Source: Dimorphilus gyrociliatus (taxonomy: Eukaryota; Annelida; Polychaeta; Dinophilidae). From it: DNA of 25,662 bases. The number at the start of each line of letters is the position of its first letter. Positions within the stretch are counted from its first letter, which is position 1. Positions 1 to 10,400 of this stretch are shown piece after piece. The position numbers and the translations under genes were made by a program. The notes beneath the pieces were generated by a model. The model was not told the origin of the DNA. It saw only the letters and a program-made list of their open reading frames with translations, and searched no databases. Location: positions 43,067-68,728 of the forward strand of contig CAJFCJ010000161.1 of NCBI GenBank assembly GCA_904063045.1. The letters are read 5' to 3'.

Positions 1-634
1 GATTTAGCTTTGAAATTTCAATTTTACCAATCGGTTTGACTTTGTTGGCAAAGTACAGAATATTTCCGCAAATTTCCCTATTGATCTTTGGCAAAAAACA
101 GTAAAGACGATTAGTGTTGAAGACGCGTCGAAATACAATTTGTCGATTAAAGGAAGAATCAATAAAAAAATCTGGAAATGAATAAATAATAAATGTTTTC
201 TTTTGGCTTCAATAACATCAATTACATGATTTGTTGGATAAGAAACACGTTACGCTTATTGGCTTAAAATGTTTTATATCTTGATTGGAACGGCTTAGAA
301 TTTTAAATTTGCAGTATAAATGTCTGCAAGACATCAAATAATACTTTTGGTATTTGTTACTATTCGATAAAGAATGTTTTAAATCAGTTCTGTAATGATC
401 ATAATTGTTGCTGTCCAAAGTTTTGCAGATAATTTCTCCTTCATTTTCAGTTTCTGGTATTATCAAAGGCTCGTTTGCCTTACCTAAATTGTGTTTAATT
501 TGTCCATTGCAGTAGTTGCTATTACATTTTTTCCCAATAAAAGAAAAGTTTAATCTCAAACAAGAAACGGGTGTACTGATGATTATGTAAGAAACCATGT
601 AAGAAACCAATGCGTTTATTGTAAATATTTCCAT
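1..634 (-). CDS. Receptor paralogue copy 0, N-terminus only (partial)
   Basis: Two exons are visible: 634-226 and 171-1, the second running off the window. The ATG at 634 opens a hydrophobic signal peptide (about residues 1-24). It is followed by a Cys-containing SRCR-like half domain (CNSNYCNG, then GEIICKTLD) and the start of the unrecognised N-terminal module shared with copies 1-3. Exon 1 leaves one nucleotide (T) before GTAATT, and exon 2 restores the frame after TTTCCAG, matching exon 4 of copies 1 and 2. One exon here carries what copies 1 and 2 split into three. The CTLD, LDLa, LRR and 7TM parts would lie outside the window, so the full architecture is inferred from the paralogues. 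No lesion is visible. Confidence 0.7.
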
Positions 635-635
635 T

Positions 636-676
636 CTCTATTGGAGAAAAAGAGAGAAAAAAAAAGAGAGAGAAGG
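636..676 (-). promoter_or_regulatory. Pyrimidine tract and AG acceptor at the start of copy 0
   Basis: On the minus strand a run of roughly 30 almost pure pyrimidines (purine run on plus, 645-676) ends in CCAATAG, three bases before the ATG at 634. This is a textbook 3' splice site directly at the start codon. Either a spliced-leader trans-splice acceptor or the acceptor of a 5'UTR intron would fit; no leader exon was identified. Confidence 0.55.
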
Positions 677-925
677 CTTGCTTTTGTTTGTTATTAACTC
701 AATTCACTTGGATACTTTTCAAAGAAAACGTGATTTGCTTTGTAGATTTTCATTTTGCAGTTTAATCTAAGAAACTTGTCTTGACAATAATAGAAATTAT
801 TATCAATAGAATTCTATTTGAAATTTGATGAATTGATTAGACAGATTGAATAGAATGGTAAAGAAAACAACTTTTATCATCATTTTCAATAATTAATTTT
901 TAAAAGTTGATGGATTGTTCAAAGA

Positions 926-947
926 TTTTTTGTTCATTTCCTCAAAG
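926..947 (+). promoter_or_regulatory. AG acceptor at the start of copy 1
   Basis: A T-rich stretch (ttttttgttcatttcctcaa) ends in AG at 946-947, three bases upstream of the ATG at 951. It has the same layout as the starts of copies 0, 2 and 3. Confidence 0.45.
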
Positions 948-950
948 AAA

Positions 951-3900
951 ATGCAATATTTACCATTAAAATTAACTCTATATACCGTCTTTCCTTTGAT
1001 AATCATTTGTCAGTGCAATCGAGTATAGAAGAAACTGACGTTTACATTTACGGATACTTGAAAGTCGAAATATTCAAAAATAATTCAATAGAATTTGTAG
1101 CTTTTGAGAAATTGAATAAGATATTTTATGAGAAAATATGCAAGTTTTTAGGCTATGATCAATTCCATTTTACTGCAAATATTTGCCAAAAACAATTAAA
1201 TGGTCTGTATCTAAGTGCCAGATGATTGAATGATCAATAAAAATATTGTACTCAAATTGAAGATAGGCCAACAGTTCAAATCTCAAGTATGCTGGGAAGG
1301 TGTTGCTATTTGTAAGTAGACTACAACTTTACTCCTTTTTTCGCAAAATACGAAACTGACAAAACAGATTTGAATCAAAACGAAAGGAAAGTGACAGACT
1401 ATTTTGTTTAAAATGCTTTAAAAACAATGTAAAATGTTTGTAAAGATGGAAAAAAAACGATCTTTGCAATACAAATTTTTTTTTCCATATATAGATTTGT
1501 TTTCATTGAAAGTGAAAAAAGGAAAAATTGAAAAATACCAGTTAATCCTAAGGGAATACTCAAATAATTTTATGTTAATTGGCAAGTTTAATAATGCAAC
1601 TGATAAGGAATTTGTCTGTTCACTGTCCCAATTTATCAAAAGCAATGTGAAAGTACTCAATACGAAGAATTTCTCTAAGCAAGCCACTTCGTTAGAAAAT
1701 TCAAGTATAATCATTAGAGGGAAAATTTTGGAGAGTAATGATAAAATTATTTGCTATGATTACGAAATCAAAGGTTAATTGACGAGAAGGATTGAGTAGC
1801 TGGCCCCTTAATGCCTTATCAGGGGCAAAAATGTTAGGGGTTAGGCCTACCTGAAATAACTTGTTTATTCATTCTAGACATGGAGATTAAATATTTGCCA
1901 ACAATTTTCTTTCGGCAAGAAAATTCTAATGAATTCTATGATAATAAATCAATTAGTCTGATGATACAATCAAAAACTTATGGAAATTTTCCACTTGTTT
2001 TTAAAACTGGCCAATCAAAATTGAAAATTTTTCAAATGACTTGTAAATCTATAAACAATCAAGTTGTTGACACTTTCAAAGCGGTTTATGAAATGAGAAA
2101 TTACTGGAAAAAACAGGTAAGAATCAATCGCCAACTCATCAAATCTTTAGGGTCTACTAATATCCATTGTTTTTCATTGATTTCCAGAAAGGATTCTGTC
2201 CTCATATTGTTAATTATCACTTTCAGAATGATAATGATAAATTCTTAGTTTTTCATGATTGTAAATGGGATAATTCCTACTTGAATGGTTGTAAATTGTA
2301 CTTGACTGATGAAAATTTCTTCCAGCCAAGATTGTATTGTTTAACGAACAAATGTATAAAATAAGATATTTTCTCGAAACTACAATTGGGAAGACTGTTA
2401 AACAACAACAAAAATTACACCTTTTCAGATAGTAATCATTTGTATAGATTCAGAAATCATATTCATTCAATCTATGAGAAAAATCACTCTCTAAATCAGA
2501 TGATTGGAACGGTAGAAGCGAAAAGCGTCTATTTCTGGTATAGTATTTGTCCAATGAATTTAAGGGAGAGAGAAGTAAACATATTATGTAAATATTTTGG
2601 TTTCGATAAGGGAATGCTGGTATTGGACACTGGCACAGAACCTTTTTATTATAGTAGAGGCTATTCGCAATCACTTCAACTTTCGTGCTCATCAATAAAC
2701 AATTCGTTTGACGAGTGTACAAAGACGTTTTCCTGCCCATTCTTTGATCACTCTCCATATTCAAAGTAGGCAAAAGACACTCTGTAAACGAGAATTGTTG
2801 AAAATCGTTTTAATTAATTTCAGAAAGGGAGATGATTATGAATTAAAATTCAATTCTCCAAACTTTGATAAATTGCTGTTCAAAACAATGATGAAATGCT
2901 TTAAAACTACAGATGGAAAAAGTAATAAACTATAAGATATATTCCTTCATTAACCTTGATTCTCTTCTTCCAAAAGAAGGCTTTGAAAGAAATAAAACTA
3001 AAAGTAGTTACTACTTGATAGACTCTTTAAAATATCAATATTTCCAATCAGAAAAGCCAGTGTCGGTAGATGGCGCAATAGACTTTTGCAGAAAGAAAAA
3101 TCTCTTTCTTCCAGATTATACAAACCCCTATGATTTCAATAGAATTTCACATATGTTAAAGCTTCAAATGCTTGAAAAATATGGTTCTAATTTTGATAAA
3201 ATTAAGAAAGAGCTTTTTCAAATTCAATTGCCAATTGGTTTGTTTATTTAAAAAAAAAACCTAACAAACAAACAAACAACAAAAATAGAAATTTTCTTTA
3301 ATAAAAAATAGGTTTTCAACATGTTTTGAACTCTAGAAACATTTCCATACTTGTTACATCATCAAGATTTCCTTATGAATTAATTTCATCATTATATGCA
3401 TTTGATTTAAGGTTGGTCTATGGCCACTTTTAGGGCAATTGCTACCAAATTTCAACAGAGTCTTATTGATGCAGATCTTTTAAGATAATATTTGGTAAAG
3501 GAGGAACGTATGGTATAAATCCCCAACACTTATTCAATCCATCCTCATTATGCTACAAACTTCATTTCCATACTGAAACTGTTCATCTTCCATATACATA
3601 TATCTATAATTTTACTATAAGAAAAGTTGAATGCTACTCAAAACTATTTTATTCATTTTTTTGTATAAGTGTAGAATTCTTTCAAAATTTTGGAAATTTG
3701 ACAAACTCGATAGAAAATACCCGAATCTCAAATATCTTCAATGGCTGCAAGCTCAATTTCTTTTTATGTCCAAATACTAAAAATTGTATAAACTTTGTAA
3801 ATTTATGCGATGGAGATAATGACTGCCAAAATGGAGAAGATGAGGAGAATTGCACAACAAGTAGTTTATTTCAATGCGAGAATGGCCAAGAGATATCATT

Positions 3901-4852
3901 GCAATTTGTCTGTAATTTCAATTTGGATTGTGCGGATGGAAGTGACGAAAGGAATTGCGGTTTGTACAAGTTTTTTTTCGTTTCTAACTGCAATTTGTTA
4001 CTTTTTCTTCTCTCTTTTTCTAGTGAGTAAAGAGTGTCCCAGTGAATTTTTCAAGTAAAGAAAAAACATAAGATATCTCCTTTTATTTCCCAATTTCAAT
4101 TACTTTTGATTATTGGGAGACTTTTGAAGGCAGCAGTTGAACCTAAAAAAATGGAATGCTTTCAATGAAAATCCATCTTATCGTTCTTAACCAAAAATAA
4201 ATTCCCTCTCCCATGACCAAGCAGTCACTTATTTTTTTGGGTCAGCTGCCCTGTAAAATTTCCCAATGCAACTCAACTTTCTTCTTATTTATTTAGATGT
4301 AAAAATAGGCAGTGCATACCCTTGAAATATCCTCTACAATTCGACAATAAACGTCACTGCTTCGACAATAGTGACGAAGAGTTGAATCCTATAGGTAGGA
4401 CATTTAGAATTAAAGAAGATTGGATTGTTTAAGAAATTCTTTAAAAAATAGATTGTGAAATTAATAAGGGATTGGTTTGCGAATTCCAATGTATTAACAG
4501 GAAGAAACTCTGCGATTTTAAAGCTGATTGTCCTTTGGAGATTGATGAACTAGAAATAAATAATTGTAAACATCTGTCAAACATGAATGCCGAAATGTTT
4601 CTAAAAAAGTTTCAAAATCAAACTTGTGATATTGAACTCTCCAATCAGGGAAAATCGATATTGAGAAATTTTTATCCTTGGTCCAATAGTAGGAATTGCA
4701 AGGGTAGGTGTAAATTGGGAAAATACGTATGCTGGTATACATTTCTCTGTCTATCAATTGATTTGGTTTGCGATGGTATTAACCATTGTTACTATGGTGA
4801 TGACGAGATTGGATGCGGTGAGTGTCTTATTTTTGAAATTTTTATTCATCAG

Positions 4853-4883
<31 letters not shown>

Positions 4884-7349
4884 GTTAGAAAATTACAAGG
4901 GTACTGGATTGTTCAAGTGCAAGAATGAAAAATATTGGCTAGACTCCGGCAAACTTTGCGATGGTGTAGTCCATTGTAGAAATGGGAATGATGAATTGCT
5001 TTGTTCGAATGCTATTGACTGTCCTAAAAGTTGTAATTGTAGACCAACCTATTCAATAATATGCCCAAAAAACATACTTGATGTTTTGGAGATTAGAATA
5101 ACTAATCATAAACAGCTGATTTTGAAAGGTATTGATGTTGATTTAATAAAAGTAAATTCAACACTGACTGTTACATACCTGGAAATAATTGGTGGATTTA
5201 TGAAGACAACTTCAATTGCTTGTTTATTTCCCAATATCTATTATTTGAATTTAAGGGATAATCTAATTTCATTCTTAACCAATGGACAATGTTTTAAAAA
5301 GCTTCAAATTTTAAATTTGTCTAAAAATCCATTAGCTTTTATTACTGAAGGATCATTCAAATTTTTCAATGAATTAAGATATCTAGATTTGTCTGAAAGT
5401 GAATTATCATCTCTAAATTTGAAAATTTTTGAAAAATTACAAAAATTATCAATCTTATTAATGACAAACTGCAAATTAGATTTTATTGAAATGGAAATAT
5501 TTCAACTATTTGAAAATTTAACTGAATTACATTTCAATAATTCAAATATTCCTTTTTTAAATTTTTCAACTGGTATTTTAATGTTGAATAGATTGCAAAA
5601 GTTTTTTAACAATGATTATAGATTATGTTGTATTGGTAGGAAATATTTGAAATATTTGAGAATATGTTTCTCCACCGGAAGTGGAAGAACATGTGACTAC
5701 ATTCTATCAACAATATTCCTTAAACTGTTACTTTTTTGCTCTGGTGTTTTTTTGTGTTTTTCTTTACTATTCAATTATTTATTGGTCTATTTAAAAAATC
5801 CAAACATGGATACTGGTTGTATTGGTGTATTTTTGAAAATACCAGATTTTTCACTATCATTACATTTGATAATGTTTTTTCAAGTTCACATTTCAAACAA
5901 TGGAATTTCAATTGAAAATATACAGAAAATAGCTCATACGAAATTATGTAAATTGACTGAATTCATTCTATTCTTTTCATTTTCATACGAACATTTCATT
6001 TTAATTTTTCAATATATTCAAATATCGCTCATTGCAAATAATAAATCATTGAAAGATTACTTTAAATATCAAAAACTTTACTATCTATCCTCTTTGCTAT
6101 TGTCTTTAATATTGGCTTTTACCTTGGTTTATTTAAATCAAGTAAACAATTACCAACTGAGATTGACAGAAAACGTCCAGCAACTGATTTTGGTCTCCTC
6201 TAAGGGTTAAGGGTAATGGGAAAGGGTTAGGTTAAGGATTAGAGTAAAAACAGGGATTTTTGGACGTTTTCTTGTCCTGTCCTTACCAACTTAACTATAG
6301 TATATTATTCATCATAGTTTTATTTTTGTGAACACAGTCTGTTGATTCACAACTCCTTTGCACCTGCCAATTTCACTTTGAAAATCTCTACTCATTTAAG
6401 GAATGGACTATTAAAATTTTATTGTTTACTTTATCTCCAATAATTCATATTGTTTTAATCGTTTTCTTCCAAAGAAAAATCTATAAATTATTCAAAATGA
6501 GATTATCAACAATAACAGTTTTTCCCTTAATCCCTCAGGGAATTCTCAAGAATGTTTTGTACATTTTACAAATGATTTCTGGACTTATTTTTTCATATAA
6601 AAAGGTAAAAAGTAAATGAAGTTGGATAAGGCAATTATTAATTCAACTTTTTTTCTGTTCAGATGAACACTACCACCTATAGATATACAATAATATCATT
6701 ATACTGTTCCATACCTGTCCTTTATTATTACTATTTGGTTATGGAAATGTTCAAGACTCTCAATACAAGATACTTTTCCCTCAAACATAAAAGGTATAAA
6801 GAACAACTTGAATACTCTTCATTTTCTGTTGGCTATATTTACAGGCAGAGAATCTTTAATAAGGAACAAGAAAGTATAATTGATCAAAGTGAATCTCCCT
6901 ACACCTGACAAATAGAATAGTTTTTTATTGTTCAATTCTTTTGTCTCCCTATCAGGGCTTGACTACCTGAAGAATAAGTGTGAAAATCATATTGTCTGCG
7001 ATAGTGAACCGTTTAAGAGAATCGCCATTCCTCTATCTAATACATCAGCATTTACATTAAATCAGAGAGTAGACTGTTTGAAAGACATGATAAAAACTGT
7101 TGCAGATTGTCATGACATTAATATATGCTTCAAAGGAAGTATGTCAGCCAGAAATTTTGTACAATTGGTTAAAAATATTTCATATTTTCTTTTAAATAAT
7201 TAAACACAAATATTTGTTTGCAGAATTCTCGTTTTAAATTTATACTTTTATTAGATTCAATCTCAGATTTCAATCAAGATGGAATAACAAAAGATATAGA
7301 AATAATAGGCCGAATTATTGATAAATTTATTACATCTTTTTATGTTTAA
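951..7349 (+). CDS. Copy 1: SRCR/CTLD/LDLa/LRR 7TM receptor with kinase-like tail
   Basis: Inferred exons: 951-1202 (or 1214), 1263-1311, 1368-1435, 1495-1773, 1878-2116, 2188-2353, 2429-2765, 2824-2921, 2977-3237, 3312-3411, 3475-3668, 3714-3959, 4024-4054, 4297-4394, 4452-4817, 4889-6141, 6338-6604, 6663-6793, 6845-6888, 6956-7167, 7224-7349. All junctions from exon 2 on are phase-consistent. The product would be about 1.6 thousand residues: a plasma-membrane receptor of the LDLa-LRR-7TM (GRL101/relaxin-receptor-like) type with extra N-terminal modules. One defect is seen: the hydrophobic signal peptide from ATG 951 is in a different frame from the homologous SRCR-like sequence that starts near 1013. 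A one-base indel, real or a sequence error, is needed to join them. The 7TM lacks GN, ERY/DRY and NPxxY motifs, so classical G-protein signalling is doubtful. An AATAAA follows the stop at 7357-7362. Confidence 0.75.
1014..2921 (+). other. Copy 1 N-terminal region: SRCR-like half, novel Cys module, SRCR-like domain
   Basis: Exon 1 ends in an SRCR-like strand (YEKICKFLGYDQ). Exons 1263-2353 encode the unrecognised module, aligned to copies 2 and 3 through a C-x-x-C-F segment (LFCLKCFKNNVK), a SKTYG segment and late cysteines. Exons 2429-2921 form a full SRCR-like domain: YFWYSIC, then NILCKYFGFDKG, then LQLSCSSINNSFDEC, then MKCF. SRCR domains are extracellular protein-binding modules. The first half domain is short and divergent, so its identity is tentative. 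Confidence 0.5.
1796..1854. repeat. Small hairpin with GTTAGGGGTTAGG in copy 1 intron 4
   Basis: GCCCCT at 1803-1808 and AGGGGC at 1821-1826 form a stem, followed at about 1833-1845 by a telomere-like GTTAGGGGTTAGG. It is intronic, a possible relic of the elements at 6165 and 7839. Confidence 0.3.
2977..3668 (+). other. Copy 1 C-type-lectin-like domain (divergent)
   Basis: Three exons (2977-3237, 3312-3411, 3475-3668) align with the CTLD exons of copy 3 at the same phases. Seen: SSYYLID, then GAIDFCRKKNLFLPDY (the alpha-2 Cys region), and the last Cys pair in VECYSKLFYSFFCIS. The usual first Cys and any EPN/QPD or WND calcium/sugar-binding motif are missing, so carbohydrate binding is not expected. 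Confidence 0.5.
3714..5012 (+). other. Copy 1 LDLa repeat array (six repeats)
   Basis: LDL-receptor class A repeats with the C-x(n)-CDG-x-x-DC-x-x-x-x-DE-x-x-C signature occur in exons 3714-3959 (two clean repeats ending GEDEENC and GSDERNC), 4024-4394 (one repeat split over two exons, short of cysteines), 4452-4817 (a divergent repeat, a Cys-poor spacer and a repeat ending GDDEIGC) and the start of 4889-6141 (ending GNDELLC). The repeats need calcium to fold and usually bind ligand or tune the receptor. A (CT)n run at 4855-4883 serves as the pyrimidine tract before the last acceptor. Confidence 0.8.
4889..6793 (+). other. Copy 1 LRR and seven-transmembrane region
   Basis: After the last LDLa comes an LRRNT-like Cys cluster (CPKSCNCRPTYSIIC), about five leucine-rich repeats (for example LFPNIYYLNLRDNLISFL) and a hinge with LCC. 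TM1-TM4 are in the same exon (to 6141), TM5-TM6 in 6338-6604 and TM7 in 6663-6793. The helices are hydrophobic and at positions homologous to copy 2, but the signature residues are gone: TM1 has no GN, the end of TM3 has no E/DRY-like triplet, and TM7 has SIPVLYYYY in place of NPxxY. Membrane topology is likely kept, canonical activation is not. Confidence 0.65.
6165..6276. repeat. Short inverted-repeat element in a copy 1 intron, telomere-like core
   Basis: Ends 6165-6179 (GACAGAAAACGTCCA) and 6261-6276 (TGGACGTTTTCTTGTC) are inverted repeats. Between them, 6204-6243 is a degenerate GGTTAG/GGGTTA string. It lies wholly inside the intron between TM4 and TM5, and length and layout match the element at 7839-7955. 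A MITE-like element or a hairpin-forming minisatellite are both possible. Confidence 0.45.
6845..7349 (+). other. Copy 1 C-terminal kinase-homology tail
   Basis: Exons 6845-6888 (44 nt), 6956-7167 and 7224-7349. Seen: a hinge-like stretch (KRIAIPLSN), a helix like kinase alpha-E (CLKDMIKTVADCHD), then ICFKGSMSARN where a kinase has HRDLKxxN, and at the end TKDIEIIGRIIDKFI, which resembles the D-x-x-x-[FL]-G helix of subdomain IX. The catalytic Asp, DFG and glycine loop are absent. At about 130 residues it is only part of a kinase fold, so a pseudokinase-like cytoplasmic interaction module is inferred. Confidence 0.45.
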
Positions 7350-7491
7350 TTTGTTGAATAAATACTAATTGAAAATATTCATTTATATTAGTGACTCGTG
7401 ATTTTTTTTTTCTTTCAAAAGTTGATTAGTTTTGCTTTAACAATAAATAGATATTTATTATTTCCTTCTTCTTCTTCTTTCACTCGTATAG
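7350..7491 (+). promoter_or_regulatory. Intercistronic spacer: poly(A) signal then pyrimidine-rich acceptor abutting ATG
   Basis: Only 142 bp lie between the copy 1 stop (7349) and the copy 2 start (7492). AATAAA is at 7357-7362, followed by a T-run. Then comes a strong pyrimidine tract at 7461-7485 ending in an AG at 7490-7491 that touches the ATG. This matches intercistronic regions of trans-spliced operons, where poly(A) addition and spliced-leader addition are coupled. A compact independent promoter cannot be excluded. Confidence 0.5.
7461..7491 (+). promoter_or_regulatory. AG acceptor directly abutting the copy 2 ATG
   Basis: The tract tttccttcttcttcttcttt, then cactcgtatag, and immediately ATG at 7492. 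A 3' splice site with no 5'UTR left before the ATG strongly suggests that upstream sequence is supplied by splicing, cis or trans. Confidence 0.6.
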
Positions 7492-10400
7492 ATGGCACAC
7501 AATTTCTCTCTCCTTTTTTATCTTGTTCTATTTCTTCAAGTCGCTTCTCTATTGAGCTTTAGATTATGCAATAAACTAGTTGAAAAACTGGACGTAGAAC
7601 CATTTAACAAGAAGCAAGTGATATACCATATTGAACCTATTGACGAAACAGAACATTATATATATGGATTATTAAACATCAAAGTTATTAAATGGAATAT
7701 GACGTATCTATTGGATGTCAAATCAACTGTAACTGACAAGTACATTCGAAAAATATGCAAAAGGATGCGCTATGATCAACTTCATTTTTGGGCGCAAAGA
7801 TGTGAGACAAAAGAGAGTACGTGACAAAGAAAGAGGCTGTTGAATAACGCCCGTTTTTGGTTGGGAATTGGTTAAGAATGATTAACTACTTAAAACAGGG
7901 TTCAGGTCTGGGTTAGGGTAAAAACCAAAAAACAAAACTATGGGCGTTCGTCAACAACTTTCAAGAATAGAAAATTTACAGAGCCTAATTTTTAAAAAAC
8001 AAAAAAATTCCTTTAGGAAGAACTGAATTATTTTTACATCAGGAAGGAAAATCTGTTACAATGTGAATGATTCAAGTTTTTTTCTTTTAACCTTCTTAAT
8101 TGTCAAATCATTACAATTCTCCATTATTTTTCCATCTCCATAAATAGAAACAGATACTATGAGAATTCCGACAATGGCCACGAATTTTGTATCAAGTGCT
8201 TTAAAACTGATGTATTCTGTTTGTTGAAATTAAACGACTGGTACCCCATTCCATTCTTCTTTTGATTTGTACTTGTTTTCAACAGATATATTTGGAATTT
8301 ATGTAGATGGTAAAGATTATCCAACTTACAGGCGTTCAAAGTTATATGGTAGATATAATAAAAAATCCTATTACTTAAGAATTTCAGGTGTTCAGGATAT
8401 CTGTTCCCATTCCCTCTACGAAATTGCTACCAATAAGTATCACAAGAGGAGTTATAGAAGTGTACTAGTTAAAAGACTGCCTAATGGAAAACTTGAATTT
8501 AAATTGATTAAATATAAATACAGTTATCACAGATGCTATAATGAAGAGATTGAATCATACTCATTTAAATTGGCTAATTCATCTACTCCAAACGTTTATC
8601 AGTATAATGTTGGAAAAGAGAAGATTTTAATACCACTTCTTCATTCAAAAACTTATGGAATAATTCCGCTGTTATTCAATTTTGGTACACTTGAATTCTT
8701 TCAATAGTCTTTTGAATGAATGTTTGATTGAACTTGATTATTTTTAGAGCTCATATCTTTTGACAACAATTTTAATACTTTCTGTTTACAACAAAACAAA
8801 ACACTTAGACTGGAAAAGAAAAAATTCTTAATAAATCCCTTCTCTGAAAAGGTCAATGTCAAGTTTTTGGGAATAGAAATTGAACACTAAAATTATATAT
8901 CCATTCAATTAGTTTTGGGATTGCGAAGATCAATTCAATTATTATTTACAAAGAAAACTGAAACCAGTTATTTACCAGTGTCACAATTATGATTATTCCT
9001 CAGATAAATGCTCATTAATTGCCACTGAACACGTTTCTCCCTACACCATTGAGCTGGAGTGTATAGAGAATGTTCATACATTTCAAAGTATCAATAGTTT
9101 CTTCAACTGCTTACAATTTAATCCTTTCTAATGGGAGAATAATTTGTTTTCTGCAGAAGGAGACCTGTCCCTGTTTAACGGAGATAACATCTACTATGGT
9201 CCTCCAAATCAGCATCTTAATACTAAAAGCCATTGGGAATTTGTAGGAAATGTTCAAATTTTTCTAAAAGGAACATGGTTTCAAATATGTCCTGAGTATC
9301 TAACTGACGAGAAGACAAAATTTATTTGTCAAAAACTTGGATTTCTATCAGGATTTAGGGCAAAAAATCAAATACACATTGTAGAAAAGATTTCTATTAT
9401 GCAAACAATCAATTATTGCCAGAATGTCAGCCAATGGAGTTTACCACTTTGTCATACCACTTGTTATTCTTTTGAACGCCTTTATGGTATTTCCCGAGTC
9501 AAAGAGTATTTTCAGTCTTTCAAGTATTTATATATATATATTTATATTAATATATAGCAAATAAACAAACGAACAAACACACAGGCATGGTATTTACTCT
9601 TTTACAAACTCCCTCAAGTCAATTATCAAATGTACAAACTTGAAAGAACAAGGTATTTTTTTTGCATTTAGTTAAAATTTTCCGTGTCTACAAACTGTCA
9701 ATATGATATTGAACATTTACTTAAATTGTTTGGTAAACAAACAAACAAACAAACAGTTTTAGATTGTCCTCACAAAACTGCTTACAATTTTGACAATAAA
9801 TGCTACTATTTCTTTAATGAACAAACTAAACATTCACCTGCTGAGGCGAAGCAATATTGCCTTAAAAGAAATATGACACTTGTTGATATAACTTGGACAA
9901 ACTTACAGCATATTTATTCAATGTTGCCTCTAGAAGAAGAATTTGAATTTGAAAATACCAGCAGCTTTCACAGGAAATCCAAACTGATAGCAAGTACGTT
10001 ACAATTTCTTATCAGTCGGAGAAACATATATCTTCATAATTAGTCCTATAATTTTATAATTGTCCAATAATTTTTTCAAGTGCACAACACAAAATTAAAT
10101 TCAAGAAATAGAAATATTTCTATAACATCCGAAGGTTATTTAGTTGATTTTTCTTCATCCATTATCCATAACCCTAACAAGTTGGTAAAGACTTTTTTAT
10201 CACTTCGATTTTCTTTCTAGTCTTCTCTTCTTCCTTCTTCCTTCTTCCCTATAATCCTCTCCCTCTCTCTCTCTCTCTTTCACCAACCTGCTCTGTCTTT
10301 CAAACAGAGACTTTTGCAAATTTTACACCAATCATTATACTGGTAGCCATGAAAGTTTTGTGAAATTGAATGGGAAATTTACTTGTACAGCAGTTACTTT

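Larger units (their letters stand above)
635..950. promoter_or_regulatory. Head-to-head intergenic region of copies 0 and 1
   Basis: About 316 bp separate the divergent start codons at 634 (minus) and 951 (plus). Acceptor-like AG sites lie at both ends. The middle is AT-rich with no open frame or obvious core-promoter motif. It is the only space available for a shared promoter, unless the first exons lie elsewhere and are spliced in. Confidence 0.4.

Noticed and set aside
1418-1714. Minus-strand open stretch in copy 1
   Set aside because: It is antisense to copy 1 exon 4, whose frame is supported by paralogues and splice phase.
2450-2773. Minus-strand open stretch of 107 codons
   Set aside because: Shadow of the SRCR-like exon 2429-2765 on plus; no domain or start context.
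6845-7349. Active protein kinase domain
   Set aside because: No glycine loop, VAIK, HRD or DFG motif in any copy; only C-lobe-like helices remain.
8219-8285. Apparent frameshift or stop between copy 2 exons 3 and 4 (and the same in copy 1)
   Set aside because: Using the donor GTTTGT at 8219 (1436 in copy 1) restores the phase in both copies; the later GT sites gave the false lesion.
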